Shown here piece by piece: positions 7,005-13,824 of a stretch of 16,448 nt of DNA; position 1 is the first letter of the stretch, and each line of letters starts with the position of its first letter. The notes under the pieces are model-generated. The model was not told where the DNA came from, made no database searches, and saw nothing but the letters and a program-made list of their open reading frames with translations. The stretch covers positions 1 through 16,448 of the forward strand of contig CALJFL010000066.1 of assembly GCA_938074135.1 (NCBI GenBank), in the 5' to 3' direction. Source of the DNA: an uncultured Halieaceae bacterium (GTDB lineage: Bacteria; Pseudomonadota; Gammaproteobacteria; Pseudomonadales; Halieaceae). Both the position numbers and the translations under genes were made by a program.

Positions 7005-8180
7005 TCAGGCATCGCAATATACAGTCTGCAGATACTCTTTCACAATCCGGGCCTCGTTTACGTTGAGGCGGCCAGCACGCTCATGGTCGGCCAACTGGGA
7101 TGCAAACTCATCTCGCCCCATCTGATCGAGTATCGCGAAGGGGCCCGTAGCAAGGTGGGTTCCGACAGTCCACGCCATATCGACATTCTCTCTTTCGGTG
7201 ACCCCACGGGACACTATCAAAATAGCGCTCGCCAACAGATTTACGAGCAAACTACTCTCGGCAGATGCCAGAACCGGTTCGGCCGTCAGAAAGTCTGGCG
7301 CTTGATACGCCGGCTCGGGATAGCGGTAAAAGCCCTCGCCGGCTTTCATGCCCAACCGTCCTTCGTCGATATAAGGTTGCAGCAGGGCGAGCACCTCCGG
7401 CTGGAGTCGTTGGCGATGCGGGTCGGGTTTTGGCTGTTGCCAACTGTCGTGGATCACATTCAGGCCAAACAGGTCCATCATGCCAAAAGGTCCCATTGGC
7501 GCAGCCTGCCTCGTCATCCAGGCGCGATCGACCTGTTCAACGGTCAGGCCATCATCGATCACCAGGCTGAGCGCCGTGCCCAATAATGGCCCGAGCATGG
7601 CATTCAACACATACCCGGGGTGTTCCTTATGTTGAATAAGGGGCACACAGCGCAAGCTTTCAACGTAGCGGGCAAGCAACTGAACCACCTCTGGCGCGGT
7701 GCGCGGCCCTCCGACGATATCAAACAAAGGTGAACCCAGATGAGAGTGTAGTGCCGCGAACTTATCGCCTCGTGTGACCGCATCTTCCAGGTCCGACACC
7801 AGCAGTGCTGATGAATTACTTGTCAGCACAGTGTGTGCCGGACAGACTTGATCGAGCCGGGTGTGTACCTCGCGTTTAATATCAACCTGTTCAACAATCG
7901 ACTCACTCACCAGATCCGCATGTGCAGCCGCCCTGGCCAGGTCTGGCTCAACTGAGATCCGCTGCTGCGCTGCTTCTGCTTCTTCATCGCTACAATAGCC
8001 GCCCGCAACCAGCAACGGCGCCCATTCCGCGTGTCTCTGGGCCACTTGTTGCAGAGCGTCCTCGTTTTGATCAAACAGCACCACACGGTAGCCACAGATC
8101 GCCGCCACCAGTGAGTTGTAACACCCCATGGTGCCGGCACCGACGAAACATACTGTCTGTATTTCAGGTATCGGCATCAT
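7005..8180 (-). CDS. 3-hydroxyacyl-CoA dehydrogenase family protein with altered active site
   Basis: This 391-residue protein has the NAD-binding 3HCDH N-domain (GAGTMG at 14-19; Asp37 after strand 2 indicates NAD(H)). Two C-terminal 3HCDH domains follow, at about 190-285 and 305-391, ending each time in a GPFxxxD segment (PMGPFGMMDLFG and ATGPFAILDQMG). It has no enoyl-CoA hydratase domain. The family's catalytic segment HFFNPxPxxxLVE reads HSHLGSPLFDIVG here. His145 is kept, but the partner Glu aligns with Gly157 and the Asn-Pro is lost. The reaction may therefore differ from 3-hydroxyacyl-CoA oxidation. ATG 8180 (or the adjacent ATG 8177) lies 8 bp after the preceding stop. A 49-residue upstream extension overlaps the neighbour and is rejected. 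Confidence 0.87.
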   Translation of the reverse strand: MMPIPEIQTVCFVGAGTMGCYNSLVAAICGYRVVLFDQNEDALQQVAQRHAEWAPLLVAGGYCSDEEAEAAQQRISVEPDLARAAAHADLVSESIVEQVDIKREVHTRLDQVCPAHTVLTSNSSALLVSDLEDAVTRGDKFAALHSHLGSPLFDIVGGPRTAPEVVQLLARYVESLRCVPLIQHKEHPGYVLNAMLGPLLGTALSLVIDDGLTVEQVDRAWMTRQAAPMGPFGMMDLFGLNVIHDSWQQPKPDPHRQRLQPEVLALLQPYIDEGRLGMKAGEGFYRYPEPAYQAPDFLTAEPVLASAESSLLVNLLASAILIVSRGVTERENVDMAWTVGTHLATGPFAILDQMGRDEFASQLADHERAGRLNVNEARIVKEYLQTVYCDA

Positions 8181-8188
8181 CAACACCG

Positions 8189-8998
8189 CTACTTGATCAA
8201 GCGCGGCAGGCGCTCGGGCAGAATCAGATTGGTACTGCCCTTGGCGACAACTGCCGGCAGGTATTCCAGTACCGGCAAATCTGCCAGTGCATTGATGATG
8301 TGGTGCTGGGTTGGATTTTGTTCCCACGCCATATTTGTCCAGTCGAGACTGCCCTGGCCTACCCAGGCTTCAGTTATTTCAGTTTCCGAGGGGTAAGTCA
8401 CAAACTCATTGATGCTCTGGCCAAAACCGAGCAGGCCCGGCATAAAGCGCCAGCCCATGGGATTGTCCTTACCGGCCTTTTGCGCTTCGTTGGCGGCTAT
8501 CTCCTGGGCAGTTGGCTCACGCAGGCCGTGAATCTGCATATCGAGAAAGCGATGTCCAAAATGGCTGGCAGAGGTCTGCCAGTCTCCGGCAAAAATCGTA
8601 TGCTCGGGAATATCGGCATAGAGCTTGGGGATACCCTGCAGTTCCCTGCCTGTCAGAATCGGGTCTGTAAGGTTTTCCCAGATAACCAGCGTGTAATCGC
8701 CCTCCATGATTTCCTCTTCGCCGCGGAAGGTGGCCGCCGCATTAATGGCAATGAGGTTGTAACCATGGCCGGCCAGCCAGTCTACCTGGCGGTTACAGGC
8801 ATAAGTCACTGTGACAATTGCATCCTCGGCCACCTCGAACGGAGCTGGCAAGTAAGCAGACAATCGCTCGCGATCGGTTCGAAACGCGACGACCATCGAT
8901 GTTATATCTCGGTACCACATAGACGCATTATCAGGACGCTTGGGTGAGCCAAAATGGGCGGGCATCATATGGCTACTGTAAGGATCAAGTTCGAACAC
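8189..8998 (-). CDS. Acetoacetate decarboxylase family protein
   Basis: This 269-residue protein belongs to the ADC-like superfamily, whose classical member decarboxylates acetoacetate to acetone through a lysine Schiff base. The signature GRELQGIPKLYADI (117-130) places the Schiff-base lysine at Lys125. The second lysine of the clostridial enzyme (PKK), which lowers the pKa, is Leu126 here. Related family members catalyse aldol or dehydration chemistry, so decarboxylation is not certain. The GTG start at 8998 follows AGGAG with 6 nt spacing. An ATG two bases upstream is in another frame that stops quickly. It sits between the MFS gene (35 bp gap) and HAD (8 bp gap). Confidence 0.88.
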   Translation of the reverse strand: MFELDPYSSHMMPAHFGSPKRPDNASMWYRDITSMVVAFRTDRERLSAYLPAPFEVAEDAIVTVTYACNRQVDWLAGHGYNLIAINAAATFRGEEEIMEGDYTLVIWENLTDPILTGRELQGIPKLYADIPEHTIFAGDWQTSASHFGHRFLDMQIHGLREPTAQEIAANEAQKAGKDNPMGWRFMPGLLGFGQSINEFVTYPSETEITEAWVGQGSLDWTNMAWEQNPTQHHIINALADLPVLEYLPAVVAKGSTNLILPERLPRLIK

Positions 8999-9033
8999 AT
9001 TGTTCTCCTGGAGGTAAGGCGGTCATGCTTTGA

Positions 9034-10479
9034 TTAGCTGCTTGTTGCGACGCGGGCATTGGCCGCAATACGGGCCATGATCTCCTGATGTCGCTGCTGG
9101 TTGAGTGGATAGCGATTCGAGATCAGGCAGGTCCCGAGAAAGAGCACAAACAATACGGGGCCCGAAAGTATGGCGAGGCTGATGACCGCGATCTCCGGTA
9201 CGGCCTCGGGAGAAGCCGATTGCGGAAAGCGGATGATATCGAGACCGATACCGGCAAAAAAACTACCCAGCCCATAACTGGCCTTGGTGGCAAATGACCG
9301 GGCTGCAAAAAACAGTCCCTCTTCACGCAAGCCGGTGTTGGCCTCATGCTCATCGATAATGTCGGACAGCATCGAATCGAGCAAAATAATGTAGGCAATA
9401 AAGAATATCTGTGACACGCCATTGACCAGAAAAACCAGCGTGAATTTCAGGGTGAATGGCATCACCTCCAGCCAGCCGGCGAAATAAAGAATCTGCGGGC
9501 TAAACGCAAACAGGCAGGCAACAATCACGCAAATCGCCAGCGCCTTTTTCTTGTCGAACCGACGAGCAAGCCATTGCGCTACCGTTGAGGCGAACAGGAT
9601 ACCCACGATCATGGCCGCGGAGAGACCCGCCAGGTGCTCGGGGCCGAATCCATAGACGAATGTCGCCACGTAGATCAACAGTGTATTAATCACGCCGGCC
9701 AGTGTGGTGAAGCTCAGTACCGCCAGGAAAAGTACCCGAAAGGACTGTTGCCGCAACGTTTTAAAAACATCGACAAAGGCAAACAGCGGGTTACCCTGCC
9801 CCTGATCAGCTGCCGGTTTACGCAGACCGGCAATCGATTTACGGGTACCAAAAACTGCGATTAACATCGCCAGCGTGCCCAGCAGGCCACAAAAGATACC
9901 AAAGCCAGGGTAGCTCGCGGCGTTGAGCATGCCATTGGGGTGGGCCTCGGTGGCCGGGAAAAAGTACCCAAAGCCAATGACGCTGGTGGTCAATATGCCC
10001 ACGTAGGTGAAGAACACCCGATAGCCTATCAGTGAGGTACGCTCGTGATAGTCCGTGACCAACTCGGCCCCGAGAGAAAGGTGGGGCACAAAGAACAGCG
10101 TTAACATAAGCCGCACAGAGACTGCGCCACCGAGCATCCAGGCAAACAAGCCAAGGTCGCCGAGGTTTTGCGGGGGGCTGAACAGCGCCGCCATCGCAAA
10201 ACCAAACGGCACCGCACCGAGCAACATGAACGGGTGCCTGCGCCCCCAGCGGGAATTCAAGCGGTCAGAGGCCTGGCCCACCATCGGGTCAGTAACCGCA
10301 TCGACAACCAGCGCCAGCAAGGCCGCAAGTCCGGCAAGGCTGCCGGACAAACCCAGGACCTGGTTGTAGTAAAAAAACAGAAAGGTACTGAATGCCGACT
10401 GCTTAATGCCATCGGACAGCTGCCCCACACCATAGCTAAGGCGGGTGGCAAGACTCAGCGTTGCAGGGGAACCGGTCAC
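9034..10479 (-). CDS. MFS transporter of the GPH (glycoside-pentoside-hexuronide) type
   Basis: This inner-membrane protein of 481 residues has about 12 hydrophobic segments. The GPH signature is clear: DAVTDPMVGQASDR followed by SRWGRRHPF (roughly residues 60-84). A second signature, DIIDEHEANTGLREEG, lies in the C-terminal half. GPH carriers are usually cation symporters for sugars and glycosides, but many homologues in catabolic clusters have no known substrate. The GTG start at 10479 shares its first G with the TAG stop of the acyl-CoA dehydrogenase, so translation is probably coupled; a TTG at 10488 is an alternative. With the TonB receptor across the convergent junction, it could complete uptake across both membranes. 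Confidence 0.9.
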   Translation of the reverse strand: MTGSPATLSLATRLSYGVGQLSDGIKQSAFSTFLFFYYNQVLGLSGSLAGLAALLALVVDAVTDPMVGQASDRLNSRWGRRHPFMLLGAVPFGFAMAALFSPPQNLGDLGLFAWMLGGAVSVRLMLTLFFVPHLSLGAELVTDYHERTSLIGYRVFFTYVGILTTSVIGFGYFFPATEAHPNGMLNAASYPGFGIFCGLLGTLAMLIAVFGTRKSIAGLRKPAADQGQGNPLFAFVDVFKTLRQQSFRVLFLAVLSFTTLAGVINTLLIYVATFVYGFGPEHLAGLSAAMIVGILFASTVAQWLARRFDKKKALAICVIVACLFAFSPQILYFAGWLEVMPFTLKFTLVFLVNGVSQIFFIAYIILLDSMLSDIIDEHEANTGLREEGLFFAARSFATKASYGLGSFFAGIGLDIIRFPQSASPEAVPEIAVISLAILSGPVLFVLFLGTCLISNRYPLNQQRHQEIMARIAANARVATSS

Positions 10480-12284
10480 TAGAACCAATCCGGGGACATT
10501 GTGTAACAGGTATCATCGAGATCCAGCAGGATCTTCGCCCAGACGTTTATCTCAGGCAATTCGTAGCGGTAGAAATACTGCATCGCCTGCAACTTGCCGC
10601 GGTAAAATTTTTCATCACTGTCGTGGACATCACCCGACAATGCCAGTGCTGCGACAGCACCCTGGCGCAACCACAACCAGGCAATAACGACATTGCCAAA
10701 CAGATCCAGGTACTTGACCGAATTGGCCAGCACCAGGTCGATGTTCTTTTCCTTCATGCCGCCCAGCAACGATTCGGTCACTTGCTTGAGCAAACTCACC
10801 GCGTCAGCCAGCGCTGCTGAAAACTCTGCCAACCGCGGGTCACCGCCTGTTTCGGTGATGGTAGCTTCGATGGCCGCGAGACAGGCGTTGTAACCGGCCA
10901 GCCCATGTTGGGGCACTTTGCGCGCCAGTAGATCAAGCGATTGAATACCTGTTGTGCCTTCATGAATTGGGTTGAGGCGATTGTCGCGATACATCATCTC
11001 GACCGGGTGTTCATTAACGTAACCGGAGCCACCGAGCACCTGTATCGCCAGTGAATTGGCTTTCGGCCCGTACTCGGACGGCCAGCTCTTGATCATCGGG
11101 GTCAAAAAATCGAGCAGCTCAAAGGCCTTGCTGCGCTCTTCTTCGGTGGGTGCGGTGGCGGCATCGTCGGCAAGCTGCGCACCGAGCAAGCACAAGGCAT
11201 AAGCGCCTTCTGCATAGGCTTTTTGTGCCAGTAGCATGCGCCTTACATCAGCGTGCTCAATAATATTGACTGGCGGTGCCAGCGGATCCTTTGACGACGG
11301 CAGCCGGCCTTGCGGTCTTTCCATCGCATAGTGCAGGGAGTACTGGTAACCGGTCAGGGCCATCAGCGCTGCGCCGCTACCCACCAGAATCCGCGCCTCG
11401 TTCATCATGTGGAACATGTACTTCAGACCCTGGTTCTCTTCTCCAACCAGATAAGCAACTGCGCCATCCTTCTCACCGAAGTTGAGTGCGGTTGACGTCT
11501 GGCCCCTGCCCCCCATTTTGTGGAACAGGCCCGCCAGGGTGACGTCGTTGCGCTCGCCTAGGCTGCCATCGTCATTCACCAGATACTTGGGCACAATAAA
11601 CAGCGATATACCTTTCACGCCTTTCGGGGCGCCTTTAACCCGCGCCAGCACAAGGTGAACAATATTCTCGTTAAGCTCGTGGTCACCCCCGGAAATCCAG
11701 ATCTTGTTACCGGTCACACGGTAGGTCCCGTCTTCGGCAGGCACCGCAGATGTCGTGAGATCAGACAGGCTGGAACCGGCGCCGGGCTCACTCATCGCCA
11801 TGGTGCCGGCAAAACGCCCTGACAACAGTGGCTCAACCCACGTCTGTCGTTGTTCGTCCGTGCCATGAGCCTGTATCAGGTTGGCATTGGCAACGGTAAG
11901 CCCGATGTAACCCATGGTAGTACTGCCCGCGGCGCTCAAATAGGCACCGGTGGCTGACGCCACGATAGCGGGCAATTGCATGCCACCCATCTCGTAATCA
12001 GCTCCGGGGCACGCCAGTCCCGCCGCCACAACCGCGTCCAGGGCCACCTTGATCTCGGGGATCATCTGCACCTTTTCGCCATCAAAGGTAGGCTGATTGG
12101 TGTCCACCTTTTGACGAATTGGCAAAAAATAACGCTCAGCAACGGTGCGAGCTGTGGTGATTGCCGCGTCAAAGGTTTCGCGCGAGTGATCGCTGTAACG
12201 GTCGCGGGCCGCAAGGGACTCGGCATCGAACAGCTCATAGAGCATGAAATCGAGTTCGCGCTGACTCAGGATTGGGGCTGGCAC
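10479..12284 (-). CDS. Acyl-CoA dehydrogenase (large, about 600-residue subtype)
   Basis: This 601-residue flavoenzyme introduces the alpha-beta double bond into an acyl-CoA. It has the FAD/substrate motif AMSEPGAGSSLSDL, then KIWISGGDHEL, then HKMGGRGQTSTALNFG. The segment YRDNRLNPIHEGTTGIQ carries the probable catalytic Glu442. A C-terminal extension of about 130 residues is typical of the long FadE/AcdA-like subtype with an Acyl-CoA_dh_C domain. I chose GTG 12284, with GAGG 8 nt upstream. The frame stays open to 12353, but a longer protein would run through the operator at 12348-12363. It heads the five-gene minus-strand operon. Chain-length or ring preference cannot be read from the sequence. 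Confidence 0.93.
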   Translation of the reverse strand: MPAPILSQRELDFMLYELFDAESLAARDRYSDHSRETFDAAITTARTVAERYFLPIRQKVDTNQPTFDGEKVQMIPEIKVALDAVVAAGLACPGADYEMGGMQLPAIVASATGAYLSAAGSTTMGYIGLTVANANLIQAHGTDEQRQTWVEPLLSGRFAGTMAMSEPGAGSSLSDLTTSAVPAEDGTYRVTGNKIWISGGDHELNENIVHLVLARVKGAPKGVKGISLFIVPKYLVNDDGSLGERNDVTLAGLFHKMGGRGQTSTALNFGEKDGAVAYLVGEENQGLKYMFHMMNEARILVGSGAALMALTGYQYSLHYAMERPQGRLPSSKDPLAPPVNIIEHADVRRMLLAQKAYAEGAYALCLLGAQLADDAATAPTEEERSKAFELLDFLTPMIKSWPSEYGPKANSLAIQVLGGSGYVNEHPVEMMYRDNRLNPIHEGTTGIQSLDLLARKVPQHGLAGYNACLAAIEATITETGGDPRLAEFSAALADAVSLLKQVTESLLGGMKEKNIDLVLANSVKYLDLFGNVVIAWLWLRQGAVAALALSGDVHDSDEKFYRGKLQAMQYFYRYELPEINVWAKILLDLDDTCYTMSPDWF

Positions 12285-12321
12285 GGCAATAACCTCAGCT
12301 TGCTGATTTATTGCCGTGCAG

Positions 12322-12327
12322 ACTATC
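12322..12327 (-). promoter_or_regulatory. Predicted -10 element of the acyl-CoA dehydrogenase operon
   Basis: GATAGT on the minus strand matches four of six sigma70 -10 positions, including the key A2 and T6. No -35 hexamer is present; operator B takes its place. The predicted start near 12315 gives a leader of about 31 nt to the GTG at 12284. The position is assigned mainly from its spacing to the operator. Confidence 0.35.
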
Positions 12328-12347
12328 AATATTGCGGTGGGGGGGCC

Positions 12348-12363
12348 TGTCACACAGGTGACA
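12348..12363 (-). promoter_or_regulatory. 16-bp inverted repeat (operator B), TGTCAC-N4-GTGACA
   Basis: TGTCACACAGGTGACA on the plus strand is a perfect 6-bp inverted repeat with a 4-bp centre. It has the same arms and spacing as operator A (1560-1575), with an unrelated spacer. It lies between the nitroreductase stop and the acyl-CoA dehydrogenase start. Its centre, 12355.5, is about 40-42 bp upstream of the predicted transcript start. A chance second match at the head of the convergent operon is unlikely, so co-regulation is inferred. Confidence 0.75.
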
Positions 12364-12379
12364 AGCAGAACATTACAAT

Positions 12380-12394
12380 GGCAGAGGTTCTGCC
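12380..12394 (-). terminator. Short hairpin after the nitroreductase gene
   Basis: GGCAGA and TCTGCC form a 6-bp stem with a 3-nt loop, 9 bp beyond the nitroreductase stop. On the minus strand it is followed by ATTGTAATGTT, which is U-rich but not a clean tract. It may partly insulate the Crp-nitroreductase transcript from the dehydrogenase operon promoter just downstream. Confidence 0.35.
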
Positions 12395-12402
12395 GCGTGT
12401 GT

Positions 12403-13017
12403 TCAGGTCATAGCGGGGTCAAAGCGTCCCTCAAAGGCGATTTCTTCATGTTTTTTGCGGTCAGAGGGCGCCTCACGGGCGCGCAGCGACTCTGGTAGCT
12501 CTTCTATATCGCCGGGGTAGCCCACGGCTATGATCGCGGGTAGATCATAAAGCTCAGGCACAGCCAGGGCCTCTCGCGCTTTATCCATATCAAACCCGCG
12601 CATGCCGTGACTGACCAGACCCATTTCCTGACCCTGCAGGGCCATGCTCATCCAGGCTGCGCCAGCATCAAAGCTGTGCGTCGGTGCCGGTTGGTCGTTA
12701 TGTTCAAATTCGATGCGCGAGGCAACGGCGATAAGAGCTCCGGCATTTTTTACCCAGCGCTGGTTGGCTTCAATCAGGCTATCGAACAGTGGCTGCCAGT
12801 GCGGCGTTCCCGCTATGGCCCAGGCAAAGCGCCACGGTTGGGCATTGAAACAGGACGGCGCCCAGCGGGCAGCCTCGATAAGGCAGCTCACCTGCTCCAC
12901 GGTTAGCGCCTGACCGCTCATCGCCCGGGGCGACCAACGTGCCAGAAACTGATCACTGACGGTCGCCTCGACGTCTGTCTGTCTTACCGCAACTGCATTG
13001 ATTTCATTGATTCGCAT
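12403..13017 (-). CDS. Nitroreductase family protein (FMN-dependent)
   Basis: This 204-residue flavoprotein is of the nitroreductase fold, which covers NAD(P)H-dependent reductases of nitro compounds, quinones, enones and halogenated phenols. FMN-binding residues are suggested by RWSPRAM (27-33) and EAARWAPSCFNAQPWRF (48-64). A HGMRGFD motif, AIIAVGYPGD and the C-terminal SDRKKHEEIAF segment are typical of the family. A strong ribosome site, GGAGGT, lies 4 nt before ATG 13017; an upstream in-frame ATG at 13029 overlaps that site and is less likely. The gene is 40 bp after the Crp-like gene and is probably cotranscribed. The substrate is unknown. Confidence 0.9.
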   Translation of the reverse strand: MRINEINAVAVRQTDVEATVSDQFLARWSPRAMSGQALTVEQVSCLIEAARWAPSCFNAQPWRFAWAIAGTPHWQPLFDSLIEANQRWVKNAGALIAVASRIEFEHNDQPAPTHSFDAGAAWMSMALQGQEMGLVSHGMRGFDMDKAREALAVPELYDLPAIIAVGYPGDIEELPESLRAREAPSDRKKHEEIAFEGRFDPAMT

Positions 13018-13057
13018 TGCTACCTCCATGTGTGGTCGAGAAATTGGCGTGGCAAAC

Positions 13058-13768
13058 CTACGCGATGAAGTCCAGTTCTGCTTCCAGCAGAGCCACATCG
13101 GTAATCAGCAGATGGTCGTCGCGGGTTTCAACGAAACCGCGGGAACGCCATTCAGAAAACACGGCGTTTACCCGTTGGCGCGACCCCAGCGCCAACCGGG
13201 CGAAGTCGTTCTGACTGACCTTGATGTCAATCAGAATACCCTCGTCGGTCTTAACGCCATGCTCCTCGATCAGGTGTAACAAGCGCCCCGCCACTCGCAC
13301 CCTGAGCGGCGAAAAAAGGATTCCGGAAATAAGTGTGTAAAGACCCCGCATGTTACGGAAGGTGTGCGCAAACAGAGCGCGATAAACAATCGGGTACTCA
13401 TCGGCAATGTCGCGCACAATATTACGCGGCAGGACAAGTATCTCTGCATCGGCAATTATCCTGGCGTCGATAACGCGCGGCTCATCGTCAATCAGGCAGG
13501 GCTCGCCCAGCCACTGTTCATTTTCGCGATCGATGATCGCAAATTCCTCGCCGTTGAATCCGGCCACGGAAACTCTCACCCGGCCACTAAGAATGCAATA
13601 AATTTCAGTGGTTTTCTCACCTTGGCTGTAAATATAGCTATTCACCGGCATCTGGCGAACGACTGCGGATTCGACGAGTCGCTCTATCGCCTCATCGGGA
13701 ATATCGGCAAACCAACTCGAGTTGGCGATGGCCTCTCTTATGCGGGAATCGGTCAAGGTGACAAACAC
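13058..13768 (-). CDS. Crp/Fnr-family transcriptional regulator
   Basis: This 236-residue DNA-binding protein has an N-terminal cNMP-type beta-roll (about 20-115), a dimerisation helix (116-150) and a C-terminal winged helix (155-230). The phosphate-binding cassette is only partly conserved: Gly88-Glu89 and Arg98 remain, but the Ser after the Arg in E. coli CRP is Val99, so cAMP may not be the ligand. No Fnr-type N-terminal cysteine cluster is seen. The helix-turn-helix is near 185-205 with recognition segment SRQRVNA, against SRETVGR in CRP, implying a different DNA half-site. The start is GTG 13768, the first in frame after a stop; its ribosome site is poor. It is a candidate regulator of operators A and B. 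Confidence 0.9.
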   Translation of the reverse strand: MFVTLTDSRIREAIANSSWFADIPDEAIERLVESAVVRQMPVNSYIYSQGEKTTEIYCILSGRVRVSVAGFNGEEFAIIDRENEQWLGEPCLIDDEPRVIDARIIADAEILVLPRNIVRDIADEYPIVYRALFAHTFRNMRGLYTLISGILFSPLRVRVAGRLLHLIEEHGVKTDEGILIDIKVSQNDFARLALGSRQRVNAVFSEWRSRGFVETRDDHLLITDVALLEAELDFIA

Positions 13769-13824
13769 ATGGTGAGCATCAGGTCATCACCGTCGTCAGC
13801 TTGCCAGCCCGATGCAAGCGCCAT

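Noticed and set aside
6975..7586. Plus-strand open frame of 203 codons
   Set aside because: Antisense to HAD and the SDR start; no domain and no ribosome site.
8181..8327. 49-residue N-terminal extension of HAD
   Set aside because: It overlaps the ADC-like coding region; the Rossmann motif starts at the normal distance from ATG 8180.
8805..8815. GTCAC-T-GTGAC inverted repeat inside the ADC-like gene
   Set aside because: The spacing (1 bp) differs from the 4-bp centre of operators A and B and it lies within coding sequence; taken as chance.
7922..8947. Long plus-strand open frame (341 codons)
   Set aside because: It is antisense to the well-supported HAD and ADC-like genes, lacks recognisable domains and has low-complexity Pro/Arg-rich sequence; a coding shadow.
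12285..12353. N-terminal extension of the acyl-CoA dehydrogenase
   Set aside because: The added residues are unlike the family, run through the operator and promoter, and a GAGG-preceded GTG at 12284 gives the normal 601-residue length.
13771..13791. GGTGA-N11-TCACC upstream of the Crp-like gene
   Set aside because: It has short arms and different spacing from the shared operator; too weak to call an autoregulatory site.
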